DNA of 64,000 bases from an uncultured Arachnia sp. (GTDB taxonomy: Bacteria > Actinomycetota > Actinomycetes > Propionibacteriales > Propionibacteriaceae). The notes under the pieces are model-generated. The model did not search any database. It worked only from the letters and a program-made list of their open reading frames with translations, and had not been told where the DNA came from. Of the stretch, positions 1-6,920 are shown piece after piece. Positions within the stretch are counted from its first letter, which is position 1; each line of letters starts with the position of its first letter. A program made the translations under genes and the position numbers. The DNA lies in assembly GCA_947499145.1 (NCBI GenBank), contig CANMNB010000002.1:1-64000 (forward strand). Direction: 5' to 3'.

Positions 1-539
1 CCCTCGCCGTCGATGAGGACGAAGCCGTGGCCGGGCATTCCGGGGTGCATGCCCTTGTCGAGGACGTCGTAGGCCTTGGACACGGTGCCGTCGTCCAGGA
101 GGAAGGGGGTGGTCACCCCGAACTGCTGCATGTCGGGGAGGATCTGCTCGGCGGTGTTCATGACGATCGGTAGCACCCTGATGCCGGCTTCCGCGAATCC
201 CGGGTGCTTCTCGATCTCAGCCATCTGCATGGTGCAGGAGGCGCAGCCCGCGCCCTCGTTGAAGTAGATGATCACGGGGCTGGGTCGCAGCTCGCTGAGC
301 GTCACCGTCTCGCCGTTGGTGGCGGTGAGTGTGAAGTCGGGGGCGACGCGTGCGCTCTCGCCCTGCTCCGGCACGGCCGTCCACAGCCCGTAGGCGGTGA
401 CTCCGAGGATCACGGCCAGAACGAGCGCGCTGAGCGCCCTGGCCCTGGAACGGATGCGCTTCGAGCGTTCAAGCTCTGCGCGCTGTTTGGCCTTCAGCTC
501 CTCTCGTCTGGAAGTGCCGGGATTGGCTGTTTGCGTCAT
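1..539 (-). CDS. Thiol redoxin (AhpC/TlpA-like), membrane-anchored, 3' end cut by window edge
   Basis: Partial gene; the C-terminus lies beyond position 1. The ATG at 539-537 overlaps the stop of the next upstream gene (ATGA), so the two are translationally coupled. After a charged, Arg/Lys-rich N-terminus (residues 10-35) there is one hydrophobic segment (about 36-54), then a redoxin domain beginning APDFTLTATNGE. The likely active site is GAGCASC, a CxxC pair at Cys99 and Cys102. The domain would face outside the membrane. Together with the CcdA-like and glutaredoxin-like genes directly upstream it looks like a thiol reductant-transfer set. Known for the family: TlpA/AhpC-type proteins reduce disulfides or peroxides outside the cytoplasm. 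The substrate is unknown; the copper genes next door suggest metal or redox stress, which is inference. Confidence 0.8.
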   Translation of the reverse strand, partial: MTQTANPGTSRREELKAKQRAELERSKRIRSRARALSALVLAVILGVTAYGLWTAVPEQGESARVAPDFTLTATNGETVTLSELRPSPVIIYFNEGAGCASCTMQMAEIEKHPGFAEAGIRVLPIVMNTAEQILPDMQQFGVTTPFLLDDGTVSKAYDVLDKGMHPGMPGHGFVLIDGE

Positions 540-1510
540 CGTGGCTCCTCAGAAGGAATCGCTGTGTCATGGAATTGAGTCGCATCGACATCGGGACTCG
601 TCTGCCCGGTGTGGCAGTGGCCATGGGCCGTGATGGGTGTCGGCCCGTCGGGCCGCGGGCGGTCTCGCAGGGTGGCGACGACGAACACCGATACCAGGGC
701 CAGCAGCGCCAGGCCGAGCAGCGCTTCGGGGACGGGGGCGGTGATTGCGATGAGCCAAGCGAAGGCGTCGCTCAGCCAGGCCCCCACACCGACCAGCGGG
801 GCGTCGGCGCCGGTCATCTCGGTGGCGCCCGCCTGGCCGATCACCAGGACGCCCATGACCACGAACCCCACGGCGACCGCCAGGTTGACGGTGTTGGTGG
901 CCAGGGTGAAGCCGCCCAGCCGGAGGCGCACCGGCTTGGCTCGCAGGCTGCGCATCCGTTCCGGCCGCTTGTCCCACAACAGGGCCATCACGAACAGGGG
1001 GATCACCATCCCGAACACGTAGGCCAGTCCGAGGACCAGGCCACCGACCGGGGACCCAGACAGCGCCGAAAGGGTCATGACGCCCGCCAGCACCGGCGCG
1101 CAGCAGCTGGATGCGATCCCGGAGAAAACCCCCAGGCTGAAGAACGTGGCCGTGTCACCGCGGGCGGTGTCCGGAGCCTTGAGGAACGAGGGCATGGACC
1201 ACATCGCACCCGACAGCGCCAACAGACCCAGCCCGATCATCAGCAGGCCGCCGGCCCAGTACAGGACGACGTGGTACAGGGAGATCGCACCGGCAATGAG
1301 GCTGACCCCCATCGTGATGGGCACGAGCACCAGGGCCAGCCCTGCGGCGAAGACGAAGGTGAGGGGCAGCAGCCGCCAGCGTCGGTTCTTCGCCGCGGCC
1401 GCCAGGTAGCTGGGGGCCAGGAACACGATGCAGCACGGGGCGAAGAGCGCCACGCCACCGGCCAGGAAGGCCGCCAGCACGCCACCTGCACCCAGGAGGT
1501 CCGCACCCAT
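536..1510 (-). CDS. CcdA-family cytochrome c biogenesis / thiol-disulfide transmembrane protein
   Basis: About 324 residues, almost entirely hydrophobic, with several transmembrane helices. CcdA-family proteins move reducing equivalents from cytoplasmic thioredoxin to extracytoplasmic redoxins. The Cys pair in the first helix (ALFAPCCIVFLAPSY) and a second pair (GIASSCCAPVLAGV) fit the conserved cysteines of the DsbD/CcdA core. An in-frame ATG exists at 1528, but the ATG at 1510-1508 shares one base with the stop of the upstream gene (TGATG) and is preferred. The gene sits between a glutaredoxin-like gene and a redoxin gene with overlapping ends, so one operon is very likely. The C-terminus ends in a His-rich polar tail (around GHCHTG). 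Confidence 0.82.
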   Translation of the reverse strand: MGADLLGAGGVLAAFLAGGVALFAPCCIVFLAPSYLAAAAKNRRWRLLPLTFVFAAGLALVLVPITMGVSLIAGAISLYHVVLYWAGGLLMIGLGLLALSGAMWSMPSFLKAPDTARGDTATFFSLGVFSGIASSCCAPVLAGVMTLSALSGSPVGGLVLGLAYVFGMVIPLFVMALLWDKRPERMRSLRAKPVRLRLGGFTLATNTVNLAVAVGFVVMGVLVIGQAGATEMTGADAPLVGVGAWLSDAFAWLIAITAPVPEALLGLALLALVSVFVVATLRDRPRPDGPTPITAHGHCHTGQTSPDVDATQFHDTAIPSEEPR

Positions 1511-1812
1511 CAGACCGCCTCCAACCACTCGGCCAGCCGAGCCAACTTGCCACGGGGAATCCTGCCGTCGTTGAAGAACCGACCATCCAGCAGAGTGAGG
1601 GGGAACATTCGGGGACGGTGCTCGGAAATCAGTGCTTGTCCGGCCGGGGAGTCGGCCGGCAGGGTGGTGAGCCTCAGGAGGCCGCGCCGCTCCAGCGCGG
1701 CGAGGCGCTCGCGGGCGTCGTCACAGAAGTGGCAGGCCTCGGCCGTGACCAGGGTGACCGTCACGGGGTCAGCTGGGGAGGTCGGACCATGCGATACCGG
1801 AGTCTCGTTCAC
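1510..1812 (-). CDS. Small glutaredoxin/thioredoxin-like protein
   Basis: 100 residues from a GTG start. The N-terminal half contains VTLVTAEACHFCDDARERL, a beta-strand followed by a CxxC active site (CHFC) as in glutaredoxin/DUF836-type proteins. The later FPLTLLDGRFFNDGRIPRG fits the conserved segment after the cis-Pro. No signal peptide is seen, so it should be cytoplasmic. It is the first gene of a three-gene minus-strand operon and its stop overlaps the start of the CcdA-like gene. It may feed electrons to the CcdA-like protein, although thioredoxin is the usual donor. It is divergent from the response regulator at 1937, with 124 bp between them holding both promoters. Confidence 0.72.
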   Translation of the reverse strand: MNETPVSHGPTSPADPVTVTLVTAEACHFCDDARERLAALERRGLLRLTTLPADSPAGQALISEHRPRMFPLTLLDGRFFNDGRIPRGKLARLAEWLEAV

Positions 1813-1936
1813 GCGACCAAGACTCTCCCCCGCACGTCAGGGGAGGATTCAGCCTCGGTCAAGGTTCGACCAAGATGACTGTACCGGCGGCGACTGGGCA
1901 GGCTGCTTGGGGACTCGTGTCGATAATGTCCTCATC

Positions 1937-2644
1937 ATGGAGAGCCTTTCCGGGTCGAGTGTGCTGGTGGTCGATGACGAGCGCCCGCTGGCTGGGATCA
2001 TTGCTTCGTACCTGCGCAAGGCGGGCTTCGCGACATCCCTGGCCCACTCCGGGCCGGACGGCGTCAGTTCCGCGAAGGAGCTGGATCCGGACGTCATCGT
2101 CCTCGACCTCGGCCTGCCGGGACTCGACGGCATCGAGGTGTGCCGCCAGATCCGCACCTTCTCCGACTGCTACATCCTCATGCTGACCGCACGGGTCGAC
2201 GAGGTGGACAAGCTCATCGGCCTGTCCGTGGGCGCCGACGACTACCTTACCAAACCCTTCAGCCCCCGCGAACTCGTCGCCCGCGTGAACACCGTGCTGC
2301 GCCGGCCACGCCGACCAGCCAGCAGCCCCTCCGTCGCGGCACCGGCACGGGAATTCGGCCGCCTACGGGTGGACGCCGACGGACGCGACGTGTGGCTCGG
2401 CGATGAGGCCGTGCCGCTGACCCGTACCGAATTCGACATCCTGGACGCGCTGTCGGCCCGACCCAACCTGGCGCTCAGCCGCCGTCAGATCATCGACGAG
2501 GTGTGGGGTCCGGGCTGGGTTGGCGACGAGCACGTCGTGGACGTCCACGTCGCCAACCTGCGAAAGAAGCTGGATGACCCCCCGACGGAACCGCGGTACG
2601 TCCTGACGGTGCGCGGGGTCGGGTACCGGATGGGGACGGGATGA
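1937..2644 (+). CDS. OmpR/PhoB-family response regulator
   Basis: 235 residues. The receiver domain (about 8-120) has the acidic pair Asp13-Asp14, phospho-acceptor Asp57 (VIVLDLGLPG) and the conserved Lys in the TKPF motif. The DNA-binding winged helix (about 140-232) has PLTRTEFDILDAL and ends RYVLTVRGVGYRM. An open frame runs far upstream, but the ATG at 1937 begins exactly at the receiver domain. A -10-like TAATGT at 1924-1929 lies 7 nt before it with no Shine-Dalgarno, so translation may be leaderless. The stop overlaps the kinase start (ATGA). The position just before a copper ATPase suggests a metal-responsive regulator, as inference. Confidence 0.93.
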   Translation: MESLSGSSVLVVDDERPLAGIIASYLRKAGFATSLAHSGPDGVSSAKELDPDVIVLDLGLPGLDGIEVCRQIRTFSDCYILMLTARVDEVDKLIGLSVGADDYLTKPFSPRELVARVNTVLRRPRRPASSPSVAAPAREFGRLRVDADGRDVWLGDEAVPLTRTEFDILDALSARPNLALSRRQIIDEVWGPGWVGDEHVVDVHVANLRKKLDDPPTEPRYVLTVRGVGYRMGTG

Positions 2645-3744
2645 GCTCGCGCCCTCGGTTGAGCTGGGGAACCCGTACCTTCCTGACGCTGGCGCTGGTG
2701 GTCACGGCCGGAGTGCTCACCGCGGCCGTCGTGGCCCTGGTCGTCGGCCCGCCGCTGTTCCATGAGCATCTCGTGGAGCTCGGAGGGGCGGTGGGTCCGG
2801 CTGAGATGGAGCACGCGGAGGCTGCGTTCGTCGACGCAGGGGTCAGGTCCCTCGGGGTAGGCCTGGTCGTGGCGTTGGCCCTCGCCATCGCACTGGCCTG
2901 GATGGAGACCAGGCGGCTACGACGGCCACTGGATGCACTGACTGCCGCCGCGACGCATCTTGAAGCAGGCGACTACACGGCCCGCGTGGCCCCAGGCGCG
3001 ACGAGCCCGGAGTTCGACGCCGTCGCCGAGGCGTTCAACGACATGGCCAGCCGCCTGCACTCCACCGAGGAGAGCCGTCGGCGGCTCCTGAGTGATGTGG
3101 CGCACGAACTGCGGACCCCGCTGGCCACCCTGGCGGCCGAGCTCGAGGCGATCATCGACGACGTACTCCCGTGGGACCGAGAGAACCAGGAGGTCCTCAC
3201 CCAGCAGGTTGAGCGGCTCCGGACCATCGCTCAGGACCTGGACGACGTCTCCCGCGCCGAGGAGGGCAGGTTCGCCCTCGATCGGCAGGAGTTGGCGCTG
3301 ACCGAACTCGTCGAACCTGCACTTGCGGCATCCGCAGGCCGGTTCAGGGCCAAGGGAGTATCGCTGACCATCGACCTGGGACCGGGCACTGTCTGGGCCG
3401 ACCCCCAGCGGGTCGGACAGATCCTCTCTAACCTGCTCGACAATGCACTGCGGCACACCCCCAGCGGCGGGCAGGTCACCGTGGGGGCGCGCACGGGCCG
3501 CGACGAAGCCACGGTGACAGTCTCCGATACCGGCGACGGCCTGGCTCCCGAACAGCTCGCGAAGGTCTTCGAAAGGTTCTACCGCGCCGACGCCGCGCGT
3601 GCCCGGGACGCGGGCGGCTCCGGGATCGGGTTGACGATCGCACGCAGTCTGGCGCGCGCCCACGGCGGCTCGCTCAGCGCCGCCAGCCCGGGACCAGGCC
3701 AGGGTTCGACGTTCACGCTGATCCTTCCGACCACCCTTGATTGA
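2641..3744 (+). CDS. Sensor histidine kinase (HAMP-HisKA-HATPase)
   Basis: 367 residues, translationally coupled to the regulator before it. Two transmembrane segments (about 13-36 and 70-87) flank a short extracellular loop of some 33 residues, too small for a large sensor domain. A HAMP linker follows, then the HisKA box SDVAHELRTPLATL with phospho-acceptor His155. The ATPase domain has NLLDNALRHT (N box), DTGDGLAPEQL (G1) and GSGIGLTIA (G2). The small loop fits sensing of a metal ion or envelope state, as in CutS/CusS-like kinases. The stop codon lies within the promoter region of the copper ATPase, so the ATPase is transcribed separately. Confidence 0.92.
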   Translation: MSSRPRLSWGTRTFLTLALVVTAGVLTAAVVALVVGPPLFHEHLVELGGAVGPAEMEHAEAAFVDAGVRSLGVGLVVALALAIALAWMETRRLRRPLDALTAAATHLEAGDYTARVAPGATSPEFDAVAEAFNDMASRLHSTEESRRRLLSDVAHELRTPLATLAAELEAIIDDVLPWDRENQEVLTQQVERLRTIAQDLDDVSRAEEGRFALDRQELALTELVEPALAASAGRFRAKGVSLTIDLGPGTVWADPQRVGQILSNLLDNALRHTPSGGQVTVGARTGRDEATVTVSDTGDGLAPEQLAKVFERFYRADAARARDAGGSGIGLTIARSLARAHGGSLSAASPGPGQGSTFTLILPTTLD

Positions 3745-3771
3745 TACCCCCTGGGGGTATATACTTGAAAC
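3737..3771 (+). promoter_or_regulatory. Copper ATPase promoter with CsoR-like operator inside the spacer
   Basis: A -35 TTGATT (3737-3742), exactly 17 bp, then a -10 TATACT (3760-3765). The spacer is filled by ATACCCCCTGGGGGTAT (3744-3760), a perfect 8-bp inverted repeat around one central T. This matches the G/C-tract palindromes flanked by ATA/TAT bound by CsoR-family copper repressors. Transcription starting 7 nt after the -10 box would begin at the A of the ATG at 3772, giving a leaderless mRNA. No csoR gene is in the window. Confidence 0.85.
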
Positions 3772-5904
3772 ATGGACCACAGCCGGCACCAGGGTCACGC
3801 AAGCCACCCCACCCATGCGAACGAGGACACCCACGGGCAGGCGACGCCTGAGGGAAAGACGCACTCCGCCGTCGACGAGGAGCACCAGGTCCACTCCCAC
3901 GGGGAGCACGAGGGTCACTCCACGGCGATGTTCAAGGAACGGTTCTGGGTCTCGCTGGCGCTCACGGTCCCGGTGGTGTTCTTCAGCCAGATGGTCGCGC
4001 ACCTGCTGGGTTACCAGATCCCGCAGTTCCCGGGGTCGACGTGGATCGCTCCGGTTCTCGGCACGGTCATCTTCTTCTACGGCGGCGTACCCTTCCTCAA
4101 GGGGGGCTGGAAGGAACTGAAGTCCCGCCAGCCGGGCATGATGCTCTTGATCGCCATGGCGATCACCGTCGCATTCGTTGCCTCGTGGGTCACGACGCTC
4201 GGGATCGGCGGCTTCGAGCTCGACTTCTGGTGGGAGCTCGCGCTGCTCGTGACCATCATGCTGCTCGGCCACTGGATGGAGATGCGCGCTCTCGGAGCGG
4301 CGTCGTCGGCCCTCGACGCACTCGCGGAGCTGCTGCCCAGCGAGGCGGAGAAGATCACCGACGAGGGCACCACCACGGTGCCGATCGACGAACTCGCGGT
4401 CGACGACGTCGTCCTGGTCCGCGCTGGAGCCCGTGTCCCTGCGGACGGCACGATCATCGACGGCTCCGCGGAGTTCGACGAGTCGATGATCACCGGTGAG
4501 TCCCAGCCCGTCGCACGCGGCGAGGGTGGGCGCGTGGTCGCGGGCACCGTCGCGACGGACAACTCGGTGCGGGTCCGCGTGGAGGCCACGGGCGACGACA
4601 CTGCACTGGCAGGCATCCAGAAGATGGTGGCCGACGCGCAGGAGTCCTCCTCCAGGGCCCAGGCCCTGGCCGACCGCGCCGCAGCCCTGCTGTTCTGGTT
4701 CGCGCTGGGCGCCGGCATCCTCACCGCCATCGCATGGACGCTCCTGGGCAGCCCCGACGAGGCGGTCATCCGCACCGTGACCGTGCTGGTGATCGCCTGT
4801 CCCCACGCACTGGGGCTCGCGATCCCCCTGGTCATCGCCATCTCCACCGAGCGTGCAGCCAGGAGCGGCGTGTTGATCAAGAACCGCATGGCGCTCGAGC
4901 GGATGCGCACCATCGACGTCGTGCTCTTCGACAAGACCGGCACCCTCACCGAGGGCGCGCACGCCGTTACCGACGTCGCGCCCGCACCGGGCACCTCCGA
5001 GGCGGACCTGCTGTCGCTGGCCGCGGCGGCCGAGGCTGACAGCGAGCACCCCGTCGCACGCGCCATCGTCGCCGCTGCCGCCGAGCATCCCGAGGCCAGC
5101 AGCCTGCGTCGCACGGGCACCGACTTCTCGGCCGCCACGGGGCGTGGGGTGCGAGCCACCGTCGACGGCGCGGAGATCCAGGTGGGCGGGCCCAACCTGC
5201 TCCGGGAACTCGGACTCGAGACGCCGTCGGAGATCCACGAGCAGACCGCGTCATGGTCCGGCCGCGGTGCCGGGGTGCTGCACGTGATCCGCGACGGCGA
5301 GGTCATCGGCGCCGTCGCCGTGGAGGACAAGGTGCGGGCGGAGTCCAGGGCAGCCGTCAAGGCGCTCCAGGATCGGGGTGTCCGCGTGGCCATGGTCACC
5401 GGCGACGCGACGCAGGTTGCCGAGGCCGTCGGCGCCGAGCTGGGCATCGACGAGGTGTTCGCCGAAGTGCTGCCGAAGGACAAGGACACCAAGGTCACCG
5501 AACTGCAGGAACGCGGGCTCACCGTCGCGATGGTCGGCGACGGAGTGAACGACGCCCCGGCGCTGGCGCGGGCCGAGGTCGGCATCGCCATCGGCGCCGG
5601 CACGGACGTGGCGATGGAGTCGGCAGGGGTGGTGCTGGCGGGCAACGACCCGCGAGCCGTGCTGTCGATGATCGACCTCTCGCGCGCCAGCTACCGCAAG
5701 ATGATCCAGAACCTGGTGTGGGCGGCGGGCTACAACATTGTCGCAGTGCCGCTGGCCGCCGGCGTCCTCGCACCCATCGGCATCCTGCTCTCCCCGGCCG
5801 TCGGCGCAGTGCTGATGTCCCTCTCGACGATCATCGTCGCCCTGAACGCACAGCTGCTGCGCCGGATCGACCTCGACCCGGAGCGCCTCGCAGCCGAACG
5901 CTGA
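3772..5904 (+). CDS. copB: Copper-translocating P1B-type ATPase, CopB-like (CPH motif)
   Basis: 710 residues. Instead of CxxC metal-binding domains the N-terminus (residues 1-55) is His-rich (HQGHASHPTHANEDTHGQ), typical of the P1B-3/CopB branch. The membrane metal site is Cys343-Pro344-His345 (IACPHALGLAIP), the phosphorylated residue is Asp387 (DKTGTLTEG), the actuator motif is MITGESQPV and the hinge is MVGDGVNDAPAL. CPH rather than CPC suggests copper (Cu+ or Cu2+) or silver efflux, though the exact ion cannot be read from sequence. The start codon lies 6 nt after a -10 box, so the mRNA is probably leaderless. A palindromic repeat of the window-wide family begins 10 nt after the stop. Confidence 0.95.
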   Translation: MDHSRHQGHASHPTHANEDTHGQATPEGKTHSAVDEEHQVHSHGEHEGHSTAMFKERFWVSLALTVPVVFFSQMVAHLLGYQIPQFPGSTWIAPVLGTVIFFYGGVPFLKGGWKELKSRQPGMMLLIAMAITVAFVASWVTTLGIGGFELDFWWELALLVTIMLLGHWMEMRALGAASSALDALAELLPSEAEKITDEGTTTVPIDELAVDDVVLVRAGARVPADGTIIDGSAEFDESMITGESQPVARGEGGRVVAGTVATDNSVRVRVEATGDDTALAGIQKMVADAQESSSRAQALADRAAALLFWFALGAGILTAIAWTLLGSPDEAVIRTVTVLVIACPHALGLAIPLVIAISTERAARSGVLIKNRMALERMRTIDVVLFDKTGTLTEGAHAVTDVAPAPGTSEADLLSLAAAAEADSEHPVARAIVAAAAEHPEASSLRRTGTDFSAATGRGVRATVDGAEIQVGGPNLLRELGLETPSEIHEQTASWSGRGAGVLHVIRDGEVIGAVAVEDKVRAESRAAVKALQDRGVRVAMVTGDATQVAEAVGAELGIDEVFAEVLPKDKDTKVTELQERGLTVAMVGDGVNDAPALARAEVGIAIGAGTDVAMESAGVVLAGNDPRAVLSMIDLSRASYRKMIQNLVWAAGYNIVAVPLAAGVLAPIGILLSPAVGAVLMSLSTIIVALNAQLLRRIDLDPERLAAER

Positions 5905-5913
5905 TCCGACGCC

Positions 5914-5960
5914 TTGAGTGGGAGGTCTGGTGGAGTGCTCGCGACCAAACCTCCCACTGA
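5914..5960. repeat. Intergenic palindromic repeat, copy 1
   Basis: TTGAGTGGGAGGT at the left and ACCTCCCACTGA at the right. The outer arms AGTGGGAGGT (5917-5926) and ACCTCCCACT (5949-5958) are perfect 10-bp complements, and an inner TGGT/ACCA pair (5928-5931 / 5944-5947) extends the hairpin. It lies between copB and the frameshifted hydrolase. Five related copies are at about 10650, 11720, 19541, 25128 and 34194. Confidence 0.85.
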
Positions 5961-6048
5961 GCGACGTCGCATCATCCAATGAGCGACGACCCCCGGCGGA
6001 GTTACGGTGCTGGCGAAGGAACTCGTTCACACTCCCCGGGAGGAGACC

Positions 6049-6635
6049 ATGGCCACCGTTGTCCTCTTCCACCACGCCCAGGGCCTCACCGACGGCGTCC
6101 GCGCCCTCGCCGATCGTCTGCGAGAGGGGGCCACGAGGTCGTCACCCCCGACCTGTTCGAGGGAGAGCTCCCCGGATCCATCGACGACGGAGTCGCCCTC
6201 GCTGACAGGATCGGCGACGACGTCCTCGGGCGCCGCGCCGACGCGGCAGTCCCCCACGAGGCGGACGGCATCGTCTACGCCGGCATCTCCATGGGGGCGA
6301 TGTGGGCCCAGAAGTTCGCCCAGACGCGCCCCGGCGCGCTCGGGGCCATCCTTTACGAGGCATGCATTCCCATCACCGGCGACTGGGCCTTCGGGCCGTG
6401 GCCCGAGGGAGTCGCCGTCCAGATCCACGGGATGGACGACGACCCGTTCTTCGCCCACGAGGGTGACCTCGATGCCGCCCGGGAACTGGTCGCAACCGTC
6501 GGTCCCGAGCGCGCCGAGCTGTTCACCTACCCCGGTGACCGGCACTTGTTCGTGGACAGCTCATTGGCGAGCTACGACGCCGAGGCGACGGCGCTCGTCG
6601 TCGAGCGTTCGCTCCGATTCCTGGCGCGACCCTGA
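6049..6635 (+). pseudogene. Dienelactone-hydrolase-like alpha/beta hydrolase, frameshifted
   Basis: The start ATG at 6049 has a strong ribosome binding site (GGGAGGAGA at 6038-6046) and begins MATVVLFHHAQGLTDGVRA. The frame is lost in a run of five G (6126-6130); the continuation GHEVVTPDLFEGELPGS is in the frame one base earlier and runs to the stop at 6635. One more G would restore a protein of about 195 residues. Catalytic-type motifs are present after the shift: GISMG (nucleophile Ser where dienelactone hydrolases usually have Cys), an acidic segment GMDDDPFF and GDRHLF with the His. All other family features look intact, so this is either a very recent inactivation or a homopolymer sequencing error. 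Confidence 0.75.
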
Positions 6636-6648
6636 GGTCCTGGCAGAG

Positions 6649-6795
6649 TCACCGGTGCCCGTGGCGGACCCTGGCCCAGTAGACGACGGGTACCAGTAGG
6701 AGGGCGAGGAAGCCTCCGGCGAGCGACAGGAACGCGAAGTCGGTGGCGGCCATGACCATCCCCGACATCGCACCGCCACCCGCTCCGGCCAGTCG
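6649..6795 (-). pseudogene. C-terminal scrap of an MFS-type membrane transporter
   Basis: Forty-eight codons open on the minus strand between an in-frame stop at 6796-6798 and a terminal TGA at 6649-6651. The residues include MVMAATDFAFLSLAGGFL and VPVVYWARVRHGHR: a hydrophobic helix followed by a basic tail, as at the end of many major-facilitator proteins. The rest of the gene is absent. Identification rests on a short hydrophobic stretch and is tentative. Confidence 0.4.
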
Positions 6796-6920
6796 TCACG
6801 GAGACCTTCCCCCTCGAGGAGGCCGCCCAGGCCTACGCCGCGGCCGACGTCGCGCAGTCCCGCACGATGGCCGTCGTCTGGGAGGACCAGTCTCGCCCGA
6901 TCAACCCACGGTCAGGTTGA
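6792..6920 (+). pseudogene. C-terminal scrap of a zinc-type/quinone oxidoreductase
   Basis: In frame from 6792 the plus strand reads VVTETFPLEEAAQAYAAADV, the pattern at the end of medium-chain alcohol dehydrogenases and quinone reductases (…FPLEEAAEAH…), then MAVVWEDQSRPINP and a stop at 6918-6920. No start, Rossmann fold or upstream part exists. The tail overlaps the 3' end of the converging GH2 gene. Together with the transporter scrap this marks an old deletion or insertion junction. Confidence 0.45.

Noticed and set aside
569-1936. Long upstream extension of the response regulator frame
   Set aside because: Runs antisense through the CcdA-like gene; the receiver domain begins at 1937.
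2917-5238. 773-codon minus-strand open frame opposite the kinase and copB
   Set aside because: Antisense to two well-defined genes; low-complexity Arg/Gly/Asp content typical of shadow frames in high-GC DNA.
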